A DNA stretch of 64,000 nt from Pseudomonas prosekii (GTDB lineage: Bacteria; Pseudomonadota; Gammaproteobacteria; Pseudomonadales; Pseudomonadaceae): positions 1,364,001 through 1,428,000 of the forward strand of contig NZ_LT629762.1 of the NCBI RefSeq assembly GCF_900105155.1, in the 5' to 3' direction. A program made the position numbers and the translations under genes. Positions 9,866 through 17,599 of the stretch are shown in pieces. Each line of letters opens with the position of its first letter. Position 1 is the first letter of the stretch. Below the pieces are notes generated by a model, which did not search any database, was not told where the DNA came from, and saw only the letters and a list, made by a program, of their open reading frames with translations.

Positions 9866-10005
9866 TGCGCGTCTATTTTGTCTGATTCAACACCTGACCG
9901 CGCACAGGCAATAAAGCAGAAATCGTTCTGATTCCGATGCTTACCTGTCACTCGTCACCATCGGACGCTAATTCACGCTTATTTGACCTAATTCAAAGTT
10001 AACCG

Positions 10006-10033
10006 TTGACACCCCGGCGTTCCTCTGTAGAAT
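10006..10033 (+). promoter_or_regulatory. Promoter of the second initiator tRNA
   Basis: TTGACA (10006-10011) and TAGAAT (10028-10033) have the same 16-base spacing as in copy 1. The spacer sequence differs but the boxes are conserved. Confidence 0.85.
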
Positions 10034-10046
10034 GCCGCCACACAGA

Positions 10047-10123
<77 letters not shown>

Positions 10124-10132
10124 AACATCAAG

Positions 10133-10162
10133 AAAGGCTACTCGAAAGAGTGGCCTTTTTTG
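10133..10162 (+). terminator. Terminator of tRNA-fMet copy 2
   Basis: The hairpin and the flanking bases down to the T run are the same as after copy 1. Nothing gene-like is visible from here to the ribosome site at about 10391. Confidence 0.9.
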
Positions 10163-10401
10163 TATCTGTCGAAAAAGTCCTTTCGCAACAATGATCTGTC
10201 ACCGTGCAGTGAACCGTACCAGAACCGCCCTCGCCTTCAGGCCAGTCTATGCTGAGCCCTTGGCAGGCCGTGTACGACCGATGACGCGCGATCACCGAAC
10301 AGCGGTGAGAGGCGTTACAATTTGTGATTATTTTTTTCTACAGGGATTGGTAACTTGGCTCGATACCTCCATCCTGTCGCGCACAATCCAAGAGGTGATT
10401 G

Positions 10402-13044
10402 ATGCGCGCCAATTCGTCTGATCCACAAGACCCCGTCACCGCGACACAACCGATCAAAGCCGAGCGTTTGCGCCTGCTTGATCGGGTCAGCAAGTATCGC
10501 CAGCCGATTGGTCTGGCGGTCACCCTGCTGTTGTTCGCCATCGCGCTGATTGCCTGTCGCCATCTATTAAGCGAACTTGATCTGTATGCGCTGCACGACT
10601 CGATCCTGGAAGTGCCGAAACCGGCATTGATCGGTGCGCTGGTCGCGACCATCGTTGGCTTCGTCATTTTGCTCGGCTATGAATGGTCGGCCAGCCGCTA
10701 CGCCGGCGTGAAGCTTGCGCCGCGCACGTTGGCGCTGGGCGGCTTCACTGCATTCGCCATCGGTAACGCAATCGGCCTGTCGATGCTCTCGGGCGGCTCG
10801 GTTCGCTACCGTTTATATGCACGCCATGGTCTGGGCGCTGCCGACGTCGCGCACATGACGCTGTTTGCCAGCCTCTCGCTCGGTTGCGCGCTACCACCAC
10901 TGGCAGCGCTCGCGACCTTGAGCAACCTGCCCGCCGCCTCTGCCGCGCTGGGACTTTCCGAAATTTTGCTCGGCGTGATCGCTGCTGCGGTGCTGCTGCT
11001 GACTGCGGTGCTGGCGATCGGCATTTACCGTCGGCGTTTACCGGAACAGCCCTACCCGGACAACCTGCTGGTCAAGGCCGGCCGCCGCACGCTGCGCCTG
11101 CCGGGTCGGCGCCTGACTTTCTTGCAACTGGTGATCACCGCGCTGGACGTCGCTGCGGCCGCCACCGTGTTGTATCTGTTGCTGCCGGAAGCGCCGCCCT
11201 TCGGCGCGTTCCTGCTGGTTTACCTGTTGGCGCTGGCCGCCGGCGTGCTCAGCCATGTACCCGGCGGCGTCGGCGTGTTCGAAGCGATTCTGCTCGCCGC
11301 GTTCGCCGACACGCTCGGCGCTGCGCCACTCGCCGCGGCGCTGCTGCTCTATCGTCTGATTTACGTGGTGCTGCCGCTGCTGGTCGCGTGCATCTTCCTG
11401 CTGATCAATGAAGGCCAACGCCTGTTCCAATCGCGGCAGTCGCTGCGCGCGGCGTCCGGTCTTGCGGCGCCAATCCTCGCTTTGCTGGTGTTCTTGTCCG
11501 GCGTGGTGCTGCTGTTTTCCGGCGCGACTCCGGAGATCGACACCCGACTGGAACACATCGGTTTTCTGATCCCGCACCGCTTGGTCGACGCCTCGCACTT
11601 TGGTGCGAGCCTGATCGGCGTGCTGTGTTTGCTGCTGGCCCAAGGCCTGCGCCGCCGACTCTCGGCGGCATGGATGCTGACCACCATTCTGTTGCTGGTT
11701 GGCGCCCTGCTCTCGCTGCTCAAGGGTTTCGACTGGGAAGAAGCCTGCCTGATGACCCTCACCGCGAGCCTGCTCGGGGTGTTTCGCAGTTCGTTCTATC
11801 GCGCCAGCCGCCTGACTGAACTGCCGTTCTCGCCGCTGTATCTGGTGGCCAGCCTGTGCGTACTCGCGGCGTCGATGTGGCTGCTGCTGTTTGCGTATCA
11901 GGATGTGCCTTACAGCCATCAACTCTGGTGGCAGTTCACCCTCGACGCCGATGCGCCGCGTGGTTTGCGCTCGCTGCTGGGGGCCGCCGTGCTGCTGGTG
12001 GTGGTTTCGCTGACCTGGTTGCTACGCACGGCGCGTCCGGTGATTCATTTGCCGACCACCGAAGAGCTGGACCGCGCGGTGAAAATCCTCATGGCATCGT
12101 CGCAACCCGACGGCGGCCTCGCGCTCACCGGTGACAAGGCGTTGCTGTTTCATCCCAACGACCAGGCGTTCCTGATGTACGCGCGCCGTGGCCGCAGCCT
12201 GGTGGCGTTGTACGACCCGATCGGTCCGAGCCAGCAACGTGCGGAAATGATCTGGCAGTTCCGCGACCTCTGTGACATCCACCACGCCCGCCCGGTGTTC
12301 TATCAGGTGCGCGCCGAGAACCTGCCGTACTACATGGACATCGGCCTGACCGCGATCAAGCTTGGCGAAGAAGCGCGGGTCGATCTGCATCGCTTTGATC
12401 TCGAAGCCAAGGGCAAAGAGATGAAAGACCTGCGCTACACCTGGAACCGTGGCACCCGCGACGGTTTGTCGCTGGAAATCCACGAACCGGGCCACGCGCC
12501 GATGGATGAGCTGAAGGTGATTTCCGATGCCTGGCTGACCGGCAAGAACGTGCGCGAGAAAGGCTTCTCGCTCGGCCGTTTCAGCAATGAATACCTCAAG
12601 CATTTCCGTGTCGCGGTGATTCGTTTCGAAGGACGCCCGGTGGCATTCGCCAACCTGCTCGAGACTTACAGCCATGACTTGGCCAGCCTCGACCTGATGC
12701 GCGCGCACCCGGAAGCGCCGAAGCTGACCATGGAATTCATGATGGTCGGCCTGATTCAACATTATAAAAACCATGGATACGCACGTTTCAGCCTGGGCAT
12801 GGTGCCGCTTTCGGGGCTACAACCCCGGCGTGGCGCACCGCTGACCCAGCGTCTGGGCTCGATGGTATTCCGCCGTGGTGAGCAGCTGTACAACTTCCAA
12901 GGCTTGCGCCGCTTCAAAGACAAATTCCAGCCTGACTGGGAACCCCGTTATATGGCCGTGCCCGCCGGACTCGATCCGCTGGTGGCGCTGGCCGATACTG
13001 CCGCCCTGATTGCAGGCGGCTTGACTGGATTGGTGAAACGCTGA
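10402..13044 (+). CDS. mprF: Phosphatidylglycerol aminoacyl-transferase/flippase (MprF family)
   Basis: This protein of about 880 residues has an N-terminal integral-membrane flippase (about 14 hydrophobic helices, residues 30-540) and a C-terminal cytosolic DUF2156/GNAT-like synthase domain (about 560-880, with GDKALLFHPNDQAFLMYARR and FSLGMVPLSG). MprF enzymes move Lys or Ala from charged tRNA to phosphatidylglycerol and flip the product to the outer leaflet, lowering net negative charge. In P. aeruginosa the orthologue (PA0920, from memory) makes alanyl-PG. Amino-acid specificity cannot be read here. The ATG at 10402 follows AGAGGTGA. The stop overlaps the next start (TGATG), showing translational coupling to the hydrolase. 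Confidence 0.93.
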   Translation: MRANSSDPQDPVTATQPIKAERLRLLDRVSKYRQPIGLAVTLLLFAIALIACRHLLSELDLYALHDSILEVPKPALIGALVATIVGFVILLGYEWSASRYAGVKLAPRTLALGGFTAFAIGNAIGLSMLSGGSVRYRLYARHGLGAADVAHMTLFASLSLGCALPPLAALATLSNLPAASAALGLSEILLGVIAAAVLLLTAVLAIGIYRRRLPEQPYPDNLLVKAGRRTLRLPGRRLTFLQLVITALDVAAAATVLYLLLPEAPPFGAFLLVYLLALAAGVLSHVPGGVGVFEAILLAAFADTLGAAPLAAALLLYRLIYVVLPLLVACIFLLINEGQRLFQSRQSLRAASGLAAPILALLVFLSGVVLLFSGATPEIDTRLEHIGFLIPHRLVDASHFGASLIGVLCLLLAQGLRRRLSAAWMLTTILLLVGALLSLLKGFDWEEACLMTLTASLLGVFRSSFYRASRLTELPFSPLYLVASLCVLAASMWLLLFAYQDVPYSHQLWWQFTLDADAPRGLRSLLGAAVLLVVVSLTWLLRTARPVIHLPTTEELDRAVKILMASSQPDGGLALTGDKALLFHPNDQAFLMYARRGRSLVALYDPIGPSQQRAEMIWQFRDLCDIHHARPVFYQVRAENLPYYMDIGLTAIKLGEEARVDLHRFDLEAKGKEMKDLRYTWNRGTRDGLSLEIHEPGHAPMDELKVISDAWLTGKNVREKGFSLGRFSNEYLKHFRVAVIRFEGRPVAFANLLETYSHDLASLDLMRAHPEAPKLTMEFMMVGLIQHYKNHGYARFSLGMVPLSGLQPRRGAPLTQRLGSMVFRRGEQLYNFQGLRRFKDKFQPDWEPRYMAVPAGLDPLVALADTAALIAGGLTGLVKR

Positions 13045-14339
13045 TGATTCAACGCTCCTTGCGGTACGTACTGGCGACACTGGTAGTGCTGGCCCTGATT
13101 GCCGGTGGCGGTTACTGGTACATGAAACGCCCGGCACCGGAACCGACGCTCGAACAACTGCCGCCGGCCGATGGCGTCGCCATGACCCGCGTGATCCCCG
13201 GCACCACGCCGAAGGCTCAGGTGCTGGTGGCGGTGCCCGACGAACAGAAACTCAATGACCAGCAACTCAAGACCTTGAGCCGCAGCGGTTCGGCGCAGAT
13301 CGTCCAGGTGATCCTGCCCAAGGATTGCCTGCTGCAAAGCCGCGCGCTGCAATCGGGTTTGCGTCAACTGCAAGGTCCGGCAACGCTGGTCAGCGGCATC
13401 GGCCCCGGCGCTGTGCTGGCGTGGCGCTGGTTGGCCGAGCAGAAGGACGACAAGGCTCAAGCCGTTTCCGTCGACCTCGCGCTGGAAAAACCCGGCTGCA
13501 CGCACCTGCTGCCAAAAACTGCGACCCACGGCCACTGGCTGGCGGCCTGGAACGACAACCCGGACGACACCAGCGCAGGTTTTGTGCGCGATCAACCTAA
13601 CGCTGAAACCAGCATCAGCGACTACGACATCAACCTGCCACAAGTGCTGAACAACGAACTGCGCAAGATCCTCGTCGGCGGCGACAAAGCCGCGGGCGGC
13701 CTGCAGATTCCGGTCGTCGAAGTCCCGGCTGGCCAGGCCAAGGACACCGTCACCCTGTTCCTCTCCGGTGACGGCGGCTGGCGCGACCTCGACCGCGACG
13801 TGGCGGGCGAGATGGCCAAGATCGGCTACCCGGTGGTCGGCATCGACACCCTGCGCTACTACTGGCAGCACAAGAGCCCGGAGCAAAGTGCTCTGGACCT
13901 CGCCGAACTGATGCAGCACTACCGGCAGAAATGGGGCACCAAACGCTTCATCCTCACTGGCTACTCGTTCGGCGCTGACGTCCTCCCGGCGATCTACAAC
14001 CGCTTGGAGCCAGCGGAGCAGCAACGCGTCGACGCGATCATTCTGCTGGCGTTCGCCCGCACCGGCAGCTTCGAGATCGAAGTCGAAGGCTGGCTCGGCA
14101 ACGCCGGCAAAGAAGCCGCCACCGGCCCGGAAATGGCCAAACTGCCCGCCGACAAAGTGGTGTGCATCTACGGCGAAGAAGAAGTCGACGAGAGTGGCTG
14201 CACTGACAAGACTGCGGTGGGCGAAGCGATGAAATTGCCTGGCGGGCATCACTTCGATGAGAACTACCCGGCGCTGGCACAGCGGTTGGTGGACATCATC
14301 GAGAAGCGTCAAGCGAAGGAGACGGCGGCTCAGGAGTGA
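13044..14339 (+). CDS. AcvB/VirJ-family hydrolase, probable aminoacyl-PG hydrolase
   Basis: This 431-residue protein has one N-terminal hydrophobic helix (signal anchor, residues 8-25), pointing to the periplasm. The C-terminal half is a VirJ-type alpha/beta hydrolase: LSGDGGWRDLDRDVA at about residue 239 and the nucleophile elbow GYSFGAD with Ser near 308. In P. aeruginosa the coupled gene PA0919 encodes the hydrolase that removes alanine from alanyl-PG, so synthase and hydrolase set the level together. The one-base overlap with mprF supports that pairing here. In Agrobacterium and Rhizobium the homologues AcvB/VirJ act on lysyl-PG. Confidence 0.88.
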   Translation: MIQRSLRYVLATLVVLALIAGGGYWYMKRPAPEPTLEQLPPADGVAMTRVIPGTTPKAQVLVAVPDEQKLNDQQLKTLSRSGSAQIVQVILPKDCLLQSRALQSGLRQLQGPATLVSGIGPGAVLAWRWLAEQKDDKAQAVSVDLALEKPGCTHLLPKTATHGHWLAAWNDNPDDTSAGFVRDQPNAETSISDYDINLPQVLNNELRKILVGGDKAAGGLQIPVVEVPAGQAKDTVTLFLSGDGGWRDLDRDVAGEMAKIGYPVVGIDTLRYYWQHKSPEQSALDLAELMQHYRQKWGTKRFILTGYSFGADVLPAIYNRLEPAEQQRVDAIILLAFARTGSFEIEVEGWLGNAGKEAATGPEMAKLPADKVVCIYGEEEVDESGCTDKTAVGEAMKLPGGHHFDENYPALAQRLVDIIEKRQAKETAAQE

Positions 14340-14354
14340 TCTGAACGCCGCCCA

Positions 14355-14396
14355 CAAAAAGCCCCCGCACTCATAAGGCTGCGGGGGCTTTTTTTA
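14355..14396 (+). terminator. Terminator of the mprF-acvB operon
   Basis: AAAAAGCCCCCGCA pairs with TGCGGGGGCTTTTT. The A and T tracts on both sides mean it can also serve the convergent PP2C operon. Confidence 0.92.
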
Positions 14397-14460
14397 CATG
14401 TACAAACATGAAGTGCTACCAGCTAGCCGGACTTCATGTCGATGCTTTGTGCTTTCAAGG

Positions 14461-15132
14461 CTAAAGCTGAACATCTATCCACGTTACGTCATCTTCAACA
14501 GCGATAAAGTCGCTATCCGATGCTGCCAGCAAGCTGCTTTGCTGCGACTCCGTTAACTCCGCCCAGAAGCCATCGGTTACGAACACCAGTCGCTCACCGA
14601 CGGCCAATGGATGGAAAACAAAGTCAGGGTCCGGGGCACGATTAACCTTCAGGCAACGGGTTACCCGGTTTCGAGCCGGATCTTGCGCCAGCTCGCGGTG
14701 CGAACGGTCGCGCCTCCAATTGGCCTTGCAGTGGGGCGGCGTAATCCACTCGATCGTGCCTGCCGGTGTCACTACACCGCACGAACAGTCACCCTCATAC
14801 GCAAGCGTGAGCTTTCCATGAGCAGCGAAACCGATCAGGTAACACGTGGTCCCTGTCTGGTCCGCAAACAAAGTGGGGTGAAGCTCGGCCAGCACTGAAC
14901 CAAGAACCTGCTCCACTGATCCATGCTCAGTGATATCGCCTCCCTGATCTATGTGTTTCGGGTAGGCCGCTAAAACACCTTTTACGAAGCATTTAGCCAA
15001 TTGGCCACTGCCGGACTTCGACGTACCGTCCGTGATGACGAACAGCCCTCTGTCGCCGTCGCAGAGAGCTCCAGCACAGTCATGATTGGCTTTCCTGCTC
15101 CGTCCGATTACTGATCTGGTGGCGTATCTCAT
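14461..15132 (-). CDS. PP2C-type protein phosphatase, third gene of the accessory operon
   Basis: This 223-residue protein shows the ordered PP2C (PPM) metal-site motifs: KANHD (about 14-18, cf. NxD), VITDGTSKSGSG (32-43, DG site), GTTCYLIGF (about 93-101), EGDCSCG (cf. GDSR), LVFVTDGFWAEL (about 182-193) and a closing EDDVTWIDV (cf. DN/DD). All acidic positions are kept, so it looks active. It is shorter than typical PP2C enzymes, close to the minimal bacterial forms. The ATG overlaps the nucleotidyltransferase stop by four bases (ATGA). The substrate is unknown; co-expression with a nucleotidyltransferase suggests it may reverse or regulate that modification, which is inference. Confidence 0.75.
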   Translation of the reverse strand: MRYATRSVIGRSRKANHDCAGALCDGDRGLFVITDGTSKSGSGQLAKCFVKGVLAAYPKHIDQGGDITEHGSVEQVLGSVLAELHPTLFADQTGTTCYLIGFAAHGKLTLAYEGDCSCGVVTPAGTIEWITPPHCKANWRRDRSHRELAQDPARNRVTRCLKVNRAPDPDFVFHPLAVGERLVFVTDGFWAELTESQQSSLLAASDSDFIAVEDDVTWIDVQL

Positions 15133-15827
15133 GCGTTGCCCAGATCCTTCATGCGCATGTGGATGATTCGCCCTCTGCCCGGATTAGCCTGCACCGAGCC
15201 CGAGCTTTCAATCACGTAGTCGATACCACTGAGCGCCGTGAGTTCTCGAATTCCAGTGGTGATGAAGTCCTTGAGCTCAGACTCAGCCTGGCGAACTTCT
15301 TCCAAAAGCTCTGTACGACCATCAATCAAGATGATGATGTCTTCGACGTCTTTGTGGTACGGGTCGCCCTCACCGCGACCGCTAAAGGCCTCTAGCTTCG
15401 TCGCAAGAAAGTAAGTCGGTTTAAATATCTGGATGACCGTACCGCTGGGCAACGTAAATTTATCAGCCCTCGACAGCCCCTCCACGAACCAACGGTTGGC
15501 ATATCCGAGAACAGCGGGATCAGAAGGCATCACGTCAACAACGACGTCGTTGAAGCGGAAACGACAGTTGACTTCGTCTTCACCAGTGATCTTGAAGTTC
15601 TTGGTCGCCAGACGTTCTATGAGGTGTTGCCAGGCGCTAATGCCTGCCAGTTCGATTACCAAGTCAACATCATCAGTGAAACGAATGTCGTCCAGCACAG
15701 CCGCATCCGTGACCAGCATGGCCGTGGTGCAACCGCCGACGAAGGCAACCTCAGCGAGAAACTCCTCCCCCAAGCCGTCTGCAACAAACTCTATGAGCTC
15801 ATAGTTGTGATCAGCGTTTGATGACAT
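15129..15827 (-). CDS. AbiEii-like nucleotidyltransferase
   Basis: This 232-residue protein has the minimal nucleotidyltransferase signature: VGGCTTAML (about 30-38, GG-x-T region), TDDVDLVIE (51-59, DxD metal ligands Asp53/Asp55) and FNDVVVDVM (92-100, third acidic residue near Asp98). This resembles the nucleotidyltransferase toxins of AbiE/MenAT-like modules and MNT-fold proteins. It lies one base after the regulator stop (TAGCATG) and overlaps the phosphatase start, so the three genes form one translationally coupled unit. Whether it is toxic and what it modifies (tRNA, protein or nucleotide) cannot be read from sequence. Confidence 0.75.
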   Translation of the reverse strand: MSSNADHNYELIEFVADGLGEEFLAEVAFVGGCTTAMLVTDAAVLDDIRFTDDVDLVIELAGISAWQHLIERLATKNFKITGEDEVNCRFRFNDVVVDVMPSDPAVLGYANRWFVEGLSRADKFTLPSGTVIQIFKPTYFLATKLEAFSGRGEGDPYHKDVEDIIILIDGRTELLEEVRQAESELKDFITTGIRELTALSGIDYVIESSGSVQANPGRGRIIHMRMKDLGNA

Positions 15828-15828
15828 G

Positions 15829-16596
15829 CTATTTGAGCCCCATCCCTGCCTTTAGAATGTTAATCGCCACGCCACATTCTCGCGGGCCGCCAAGACGGAT
15901 CGCATCAGCAAGCGCGAGGTAATGATAAAGGGTCCTATCCTTCTTAACCGCTTCCGGCACAGTTTTGTAAAGCGGCTCTATCGCCTGACCACGCTCAGTT
16001 CCGAGTGCATCAGGCCAAACCGGAATCAGCCCGCCAGCGCTCTTGATGCTTTTGGACAGCGCTGGTGCCGCGAAGCCTGTTGGAATACCGCGAACCATTG
16101 CGCCCGGCTTCACGGGGAAAAAGTACTTCAAAGCGTGCTCGGTGATTTTCAGCAGCTCTCGCCGATTAACTTTCGCAAGCCCGGTGTCGTAGTCATTGGT
16201 CAGCAATCCAGACTCGCGACATCTGGCTATGGAGTTTGAAATCTCGCTTTTGCTTAGCCCAAGAGACGCAGACAACGCACGCAACGAGTAAGCTTCACTC
16301 CAGCTCGTCAGCGGCGTAGAAGGTACGGGCTCCGACCACCCCTCCCACCCATCCTCCTCGCCCAAGGGTGAGTTGAACTCCTGGCGGTGGAATACAGTTT
16401 CTTCACCATCAGGGGGATAGGTGACTAGTGGCTGCCCCACTCGTCCCCCTGCCGTCATTCGATTTATCTGCTGGGGCCTTAGCAATTCCTCAACCGTGCT
16501 CGAATTCGACTCAGATTCCATCTTCCCAAAAAGATTTTCTTCCTGGGCGTGCAGGCTGGCCATCTTGAACAAAAGCAAAATATCTTGACTCTTCAT
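15829..16596 (-). CDS. Winged-helix regulator/putative antitoxin with a large insertion
   Basis: This protein of 255 residues from the ATG at 16594-16596 has a helix MKSQDILLLFKMASL at the N-terminus, and the recognition part YSLRALSASLGLSKSEISNS (103-122) plus IARCRESGLL follows only after about 80 residues. The inserted stretch (about 17-98) is polar and proline/glycine-rich and looks disordered. The C-terminal half carries FFPVKPGAMVRGIPTGFAAP and GTERGQAIEPLY. I recall this C-terminal pattern from small winged-helix proteins encoded beside nucleotidyltransferases, but I cannot confirm it. This start was preferred because an 11-bp inverted repeat lies just upstream; an in-frame ATG at 16650 would place that repeat inside the gene. 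First gene of the three-gene operon. Confidence 0.65.
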   Translation of the reverse strand: MKSQDILLLFKMASLHAQEENLFGKMESESNSSTVEELLRPQQINRMTAGGRVGQPLVTYPPDGEETVFHRQEFNSPLGEEDGWEGWSEPVPSTPLTSWSEAYSLRALSASLGLSKSEISNSIARCRESGLLTNDYDTGLAKVNRRELLKITEHALKYFFPVKPGAMVRGIPTGFAAPALSKSIKSAGGLIPVWPDALGTERGQAIEPLYKTVPEAVKKDRTLYHYLALADAIRLGGPRECGVAINILKAGMGLK

Positions 16597-16610
16597 GAAG
16601 CTAAAAACTC

Positions 16611-16644
16611 CAAGTGTCCACATTCCATAAAACGTGGACACTTG
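16611..16644 (-). promoter_or_regulatory. Inverted-repeat operator of the accessory operon
   Basis: CAAGTGTCCAC (16611-16621) and GTGGACACTTG (16634-16644) form a perfect 11-bp inverted repeat with a 12-base spacer, ending 15 bases upstream of the regulator's start codon. The position suits autorepression by the winged-helix protein. I see no confident -35/-10 pair. Confidence 0.65.
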
Positions 16645-16794
16645 TGTCATGGAAAATATCGAGCCGTCAAGACCTTCCGATATTCATCAGGTTTCACCGG
16701 GAAACCTGCCCCGCCGTGTTTAGTTTTGTTTACTTTAAGTCGCGAAATATCGGATGACGCCGACAGACCTTGTAGGCAAACTCCGAATCTCGCG

Positions 16795-17081
16795 TTTGGG
16801 CACTTTGCCGCCTTGTTGCGCTTTTCTTCATCGGGATACTCTCCAGACGTCGCTGACCAATCAGCGATCGGGTGTGGTAACCCGGTTAGGCAAAGTGCAA
16901 CACCGCTCCCATCACGATTTCGTGCGTTTTTACGTCTGTAATCCCGTGTTATGGCAGTTGTGCGTGGGAGACCTTCGGGTCTGCCGGTTTCTTTGCTCTT
17001 CCGGTTTACCACCCTGCGTACAGCTGCCACTTATTCGTGTGGTAACGAATACGGCAGCTCCTCGTTTTAAGGAGCGAAACA
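16795..17081 (+). promoter_or_regulatory. Structured leader of the DUF3077/6124 gene, riboswitch-like
   Basis: Upstream domain: GCACTTTGCC (16800-16809) pairs with GGCAAAGTGC (16889-16898) around a CGCTGA-CCAA-TCAGCG hairpin (16851-16866). Downstream domain: GGCAGTTGTGCG (16953-16964) pairs with CGTACAGCTGCC (17017-17028, two G:U pairs), enclosing the hairpins GGAGACC-TTCG-GGTCTGCC and CCGG/CCGG. The 3' arm can instead pair with GGCAGCT (17053-17059), continuing a TATTCGT/ACGAATA stem. Finally GCTCCT (17057-17062) pairs with AGGAGC (17070-17075), which contains the ribosome site. The last two stems share bases, so they exclude one another. The RNA's ligand or trigger is unknown. Confidence 0.6.
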
Positions 17082-17408
17082 ATGAGCAAAACAAATTCGT
17101 CCACACCTTCAGATCTGAAAACCATCGGCTTCACCCCCGTCATCTACTGCCCGAACCAGCCGTTATTCAACGTCCGAGGCGGTGTCCCCATCGTTGACGC
17201 ATTGTCACAAGCCTCCGACCTGTTGTACCTCGCCAAATCCTTCGCCAAGGATGCTGCTTACGCCAGGGACACTGATCGCTATGCCTGGGCCGCGCATTAT
17301 CTGACGGCAATGGGTAAGGCCGTGATCGATGATGTAGTGAAGGTATTGACCCCGCGACCTTTGCGGGCAAAGACCGAATCTGAAGATGAGCTGCCTGAGA
17401 GTAAATAA
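17082..17408 (+). CDS. DUF3077/DUF6124-family small protein
   Basis: This 108-residue protein has the family pattern LFNVRGGVPIVDALSQASDL (about 28-47) followed by a helical segment with alternating Ala and an acidic, Lys-rich tail. Small proteins of this type occur in several copies in fluorescens-group genomes; no function is established as far as I know. The ribosome site AAGGAGC lies 6 bases before the ATG and is the 3' arm of a hairpin in the structured leader. REP sequences follow. Confidence 0.75.
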   Translation: MSKTNSSTPSDLKTIGFTPVIYCPNQPLFNVRGGVPIVDALSQASDLLYLAKSFAKDAAYARDTDRYAWAAHYLTAMGKAVIDDVVKVLTPRPLRAKTESEDELPESK

Positions 17409-17422
17409 CACCGCAGAACTCT

Positions 17423-17514
17423 TGCGGGAGCGAGCTTGCTCGCGATGACGTCGGCACTGGCAACATTGAAAGTGACGAATCCAACGCTATCGCGAGCAAG
17501 CTCGCTCCCACAGG
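17423..17514. repeat. REP palindrome pair (GAGCGAGCTTGCTCGCGA type)
   Basis: GGGAGCGAGCTTGCTCGCGA at the left and its complement TCGCGAGCAAGCTCGCTCCC at the right are about 50 bases apart. This is the commoner REP family in this window (copies also near 21.7, 23.2, 24.1, 38.5 and 60.6 kb). Confidence 0.9.
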
Positions 17515-17551
17515 AGATCGTCATCCCTCCAAAGCCATTGTGATAGGCCAC

Positions 17552-17590
17552 AAAAAAGCCCCCGCTACCTCAACGGCAACGGGGGCTTTT
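17552..17590 (-). terminator. Terminator of kup
   Basis: On the minus strand AAAAGCCCCCGTTGCC is followed by a complementary GCGGGGGCTTTTTT arm and a T tract, 10 bases after the kup stop. Confidence 0.9.
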
Positions 17591-17599
17591 CATCAAAGC

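Noticed and set aside
14408..14438. CATGAAGT/ACTTCATG inverted repeat as an attachment site
   Set aside because: Only 8 bp, no integrase in the island and no second copy on its other side; may be part of the operon's 3' end.
16647..17030. 127-codon frame antisense to the DUF3077/6124 leader
   Set aside because: It runs through the paired elements of the structured leader; its apparent coding quality is probably a by-product of the conserved RNA. No ribosome site or domain.
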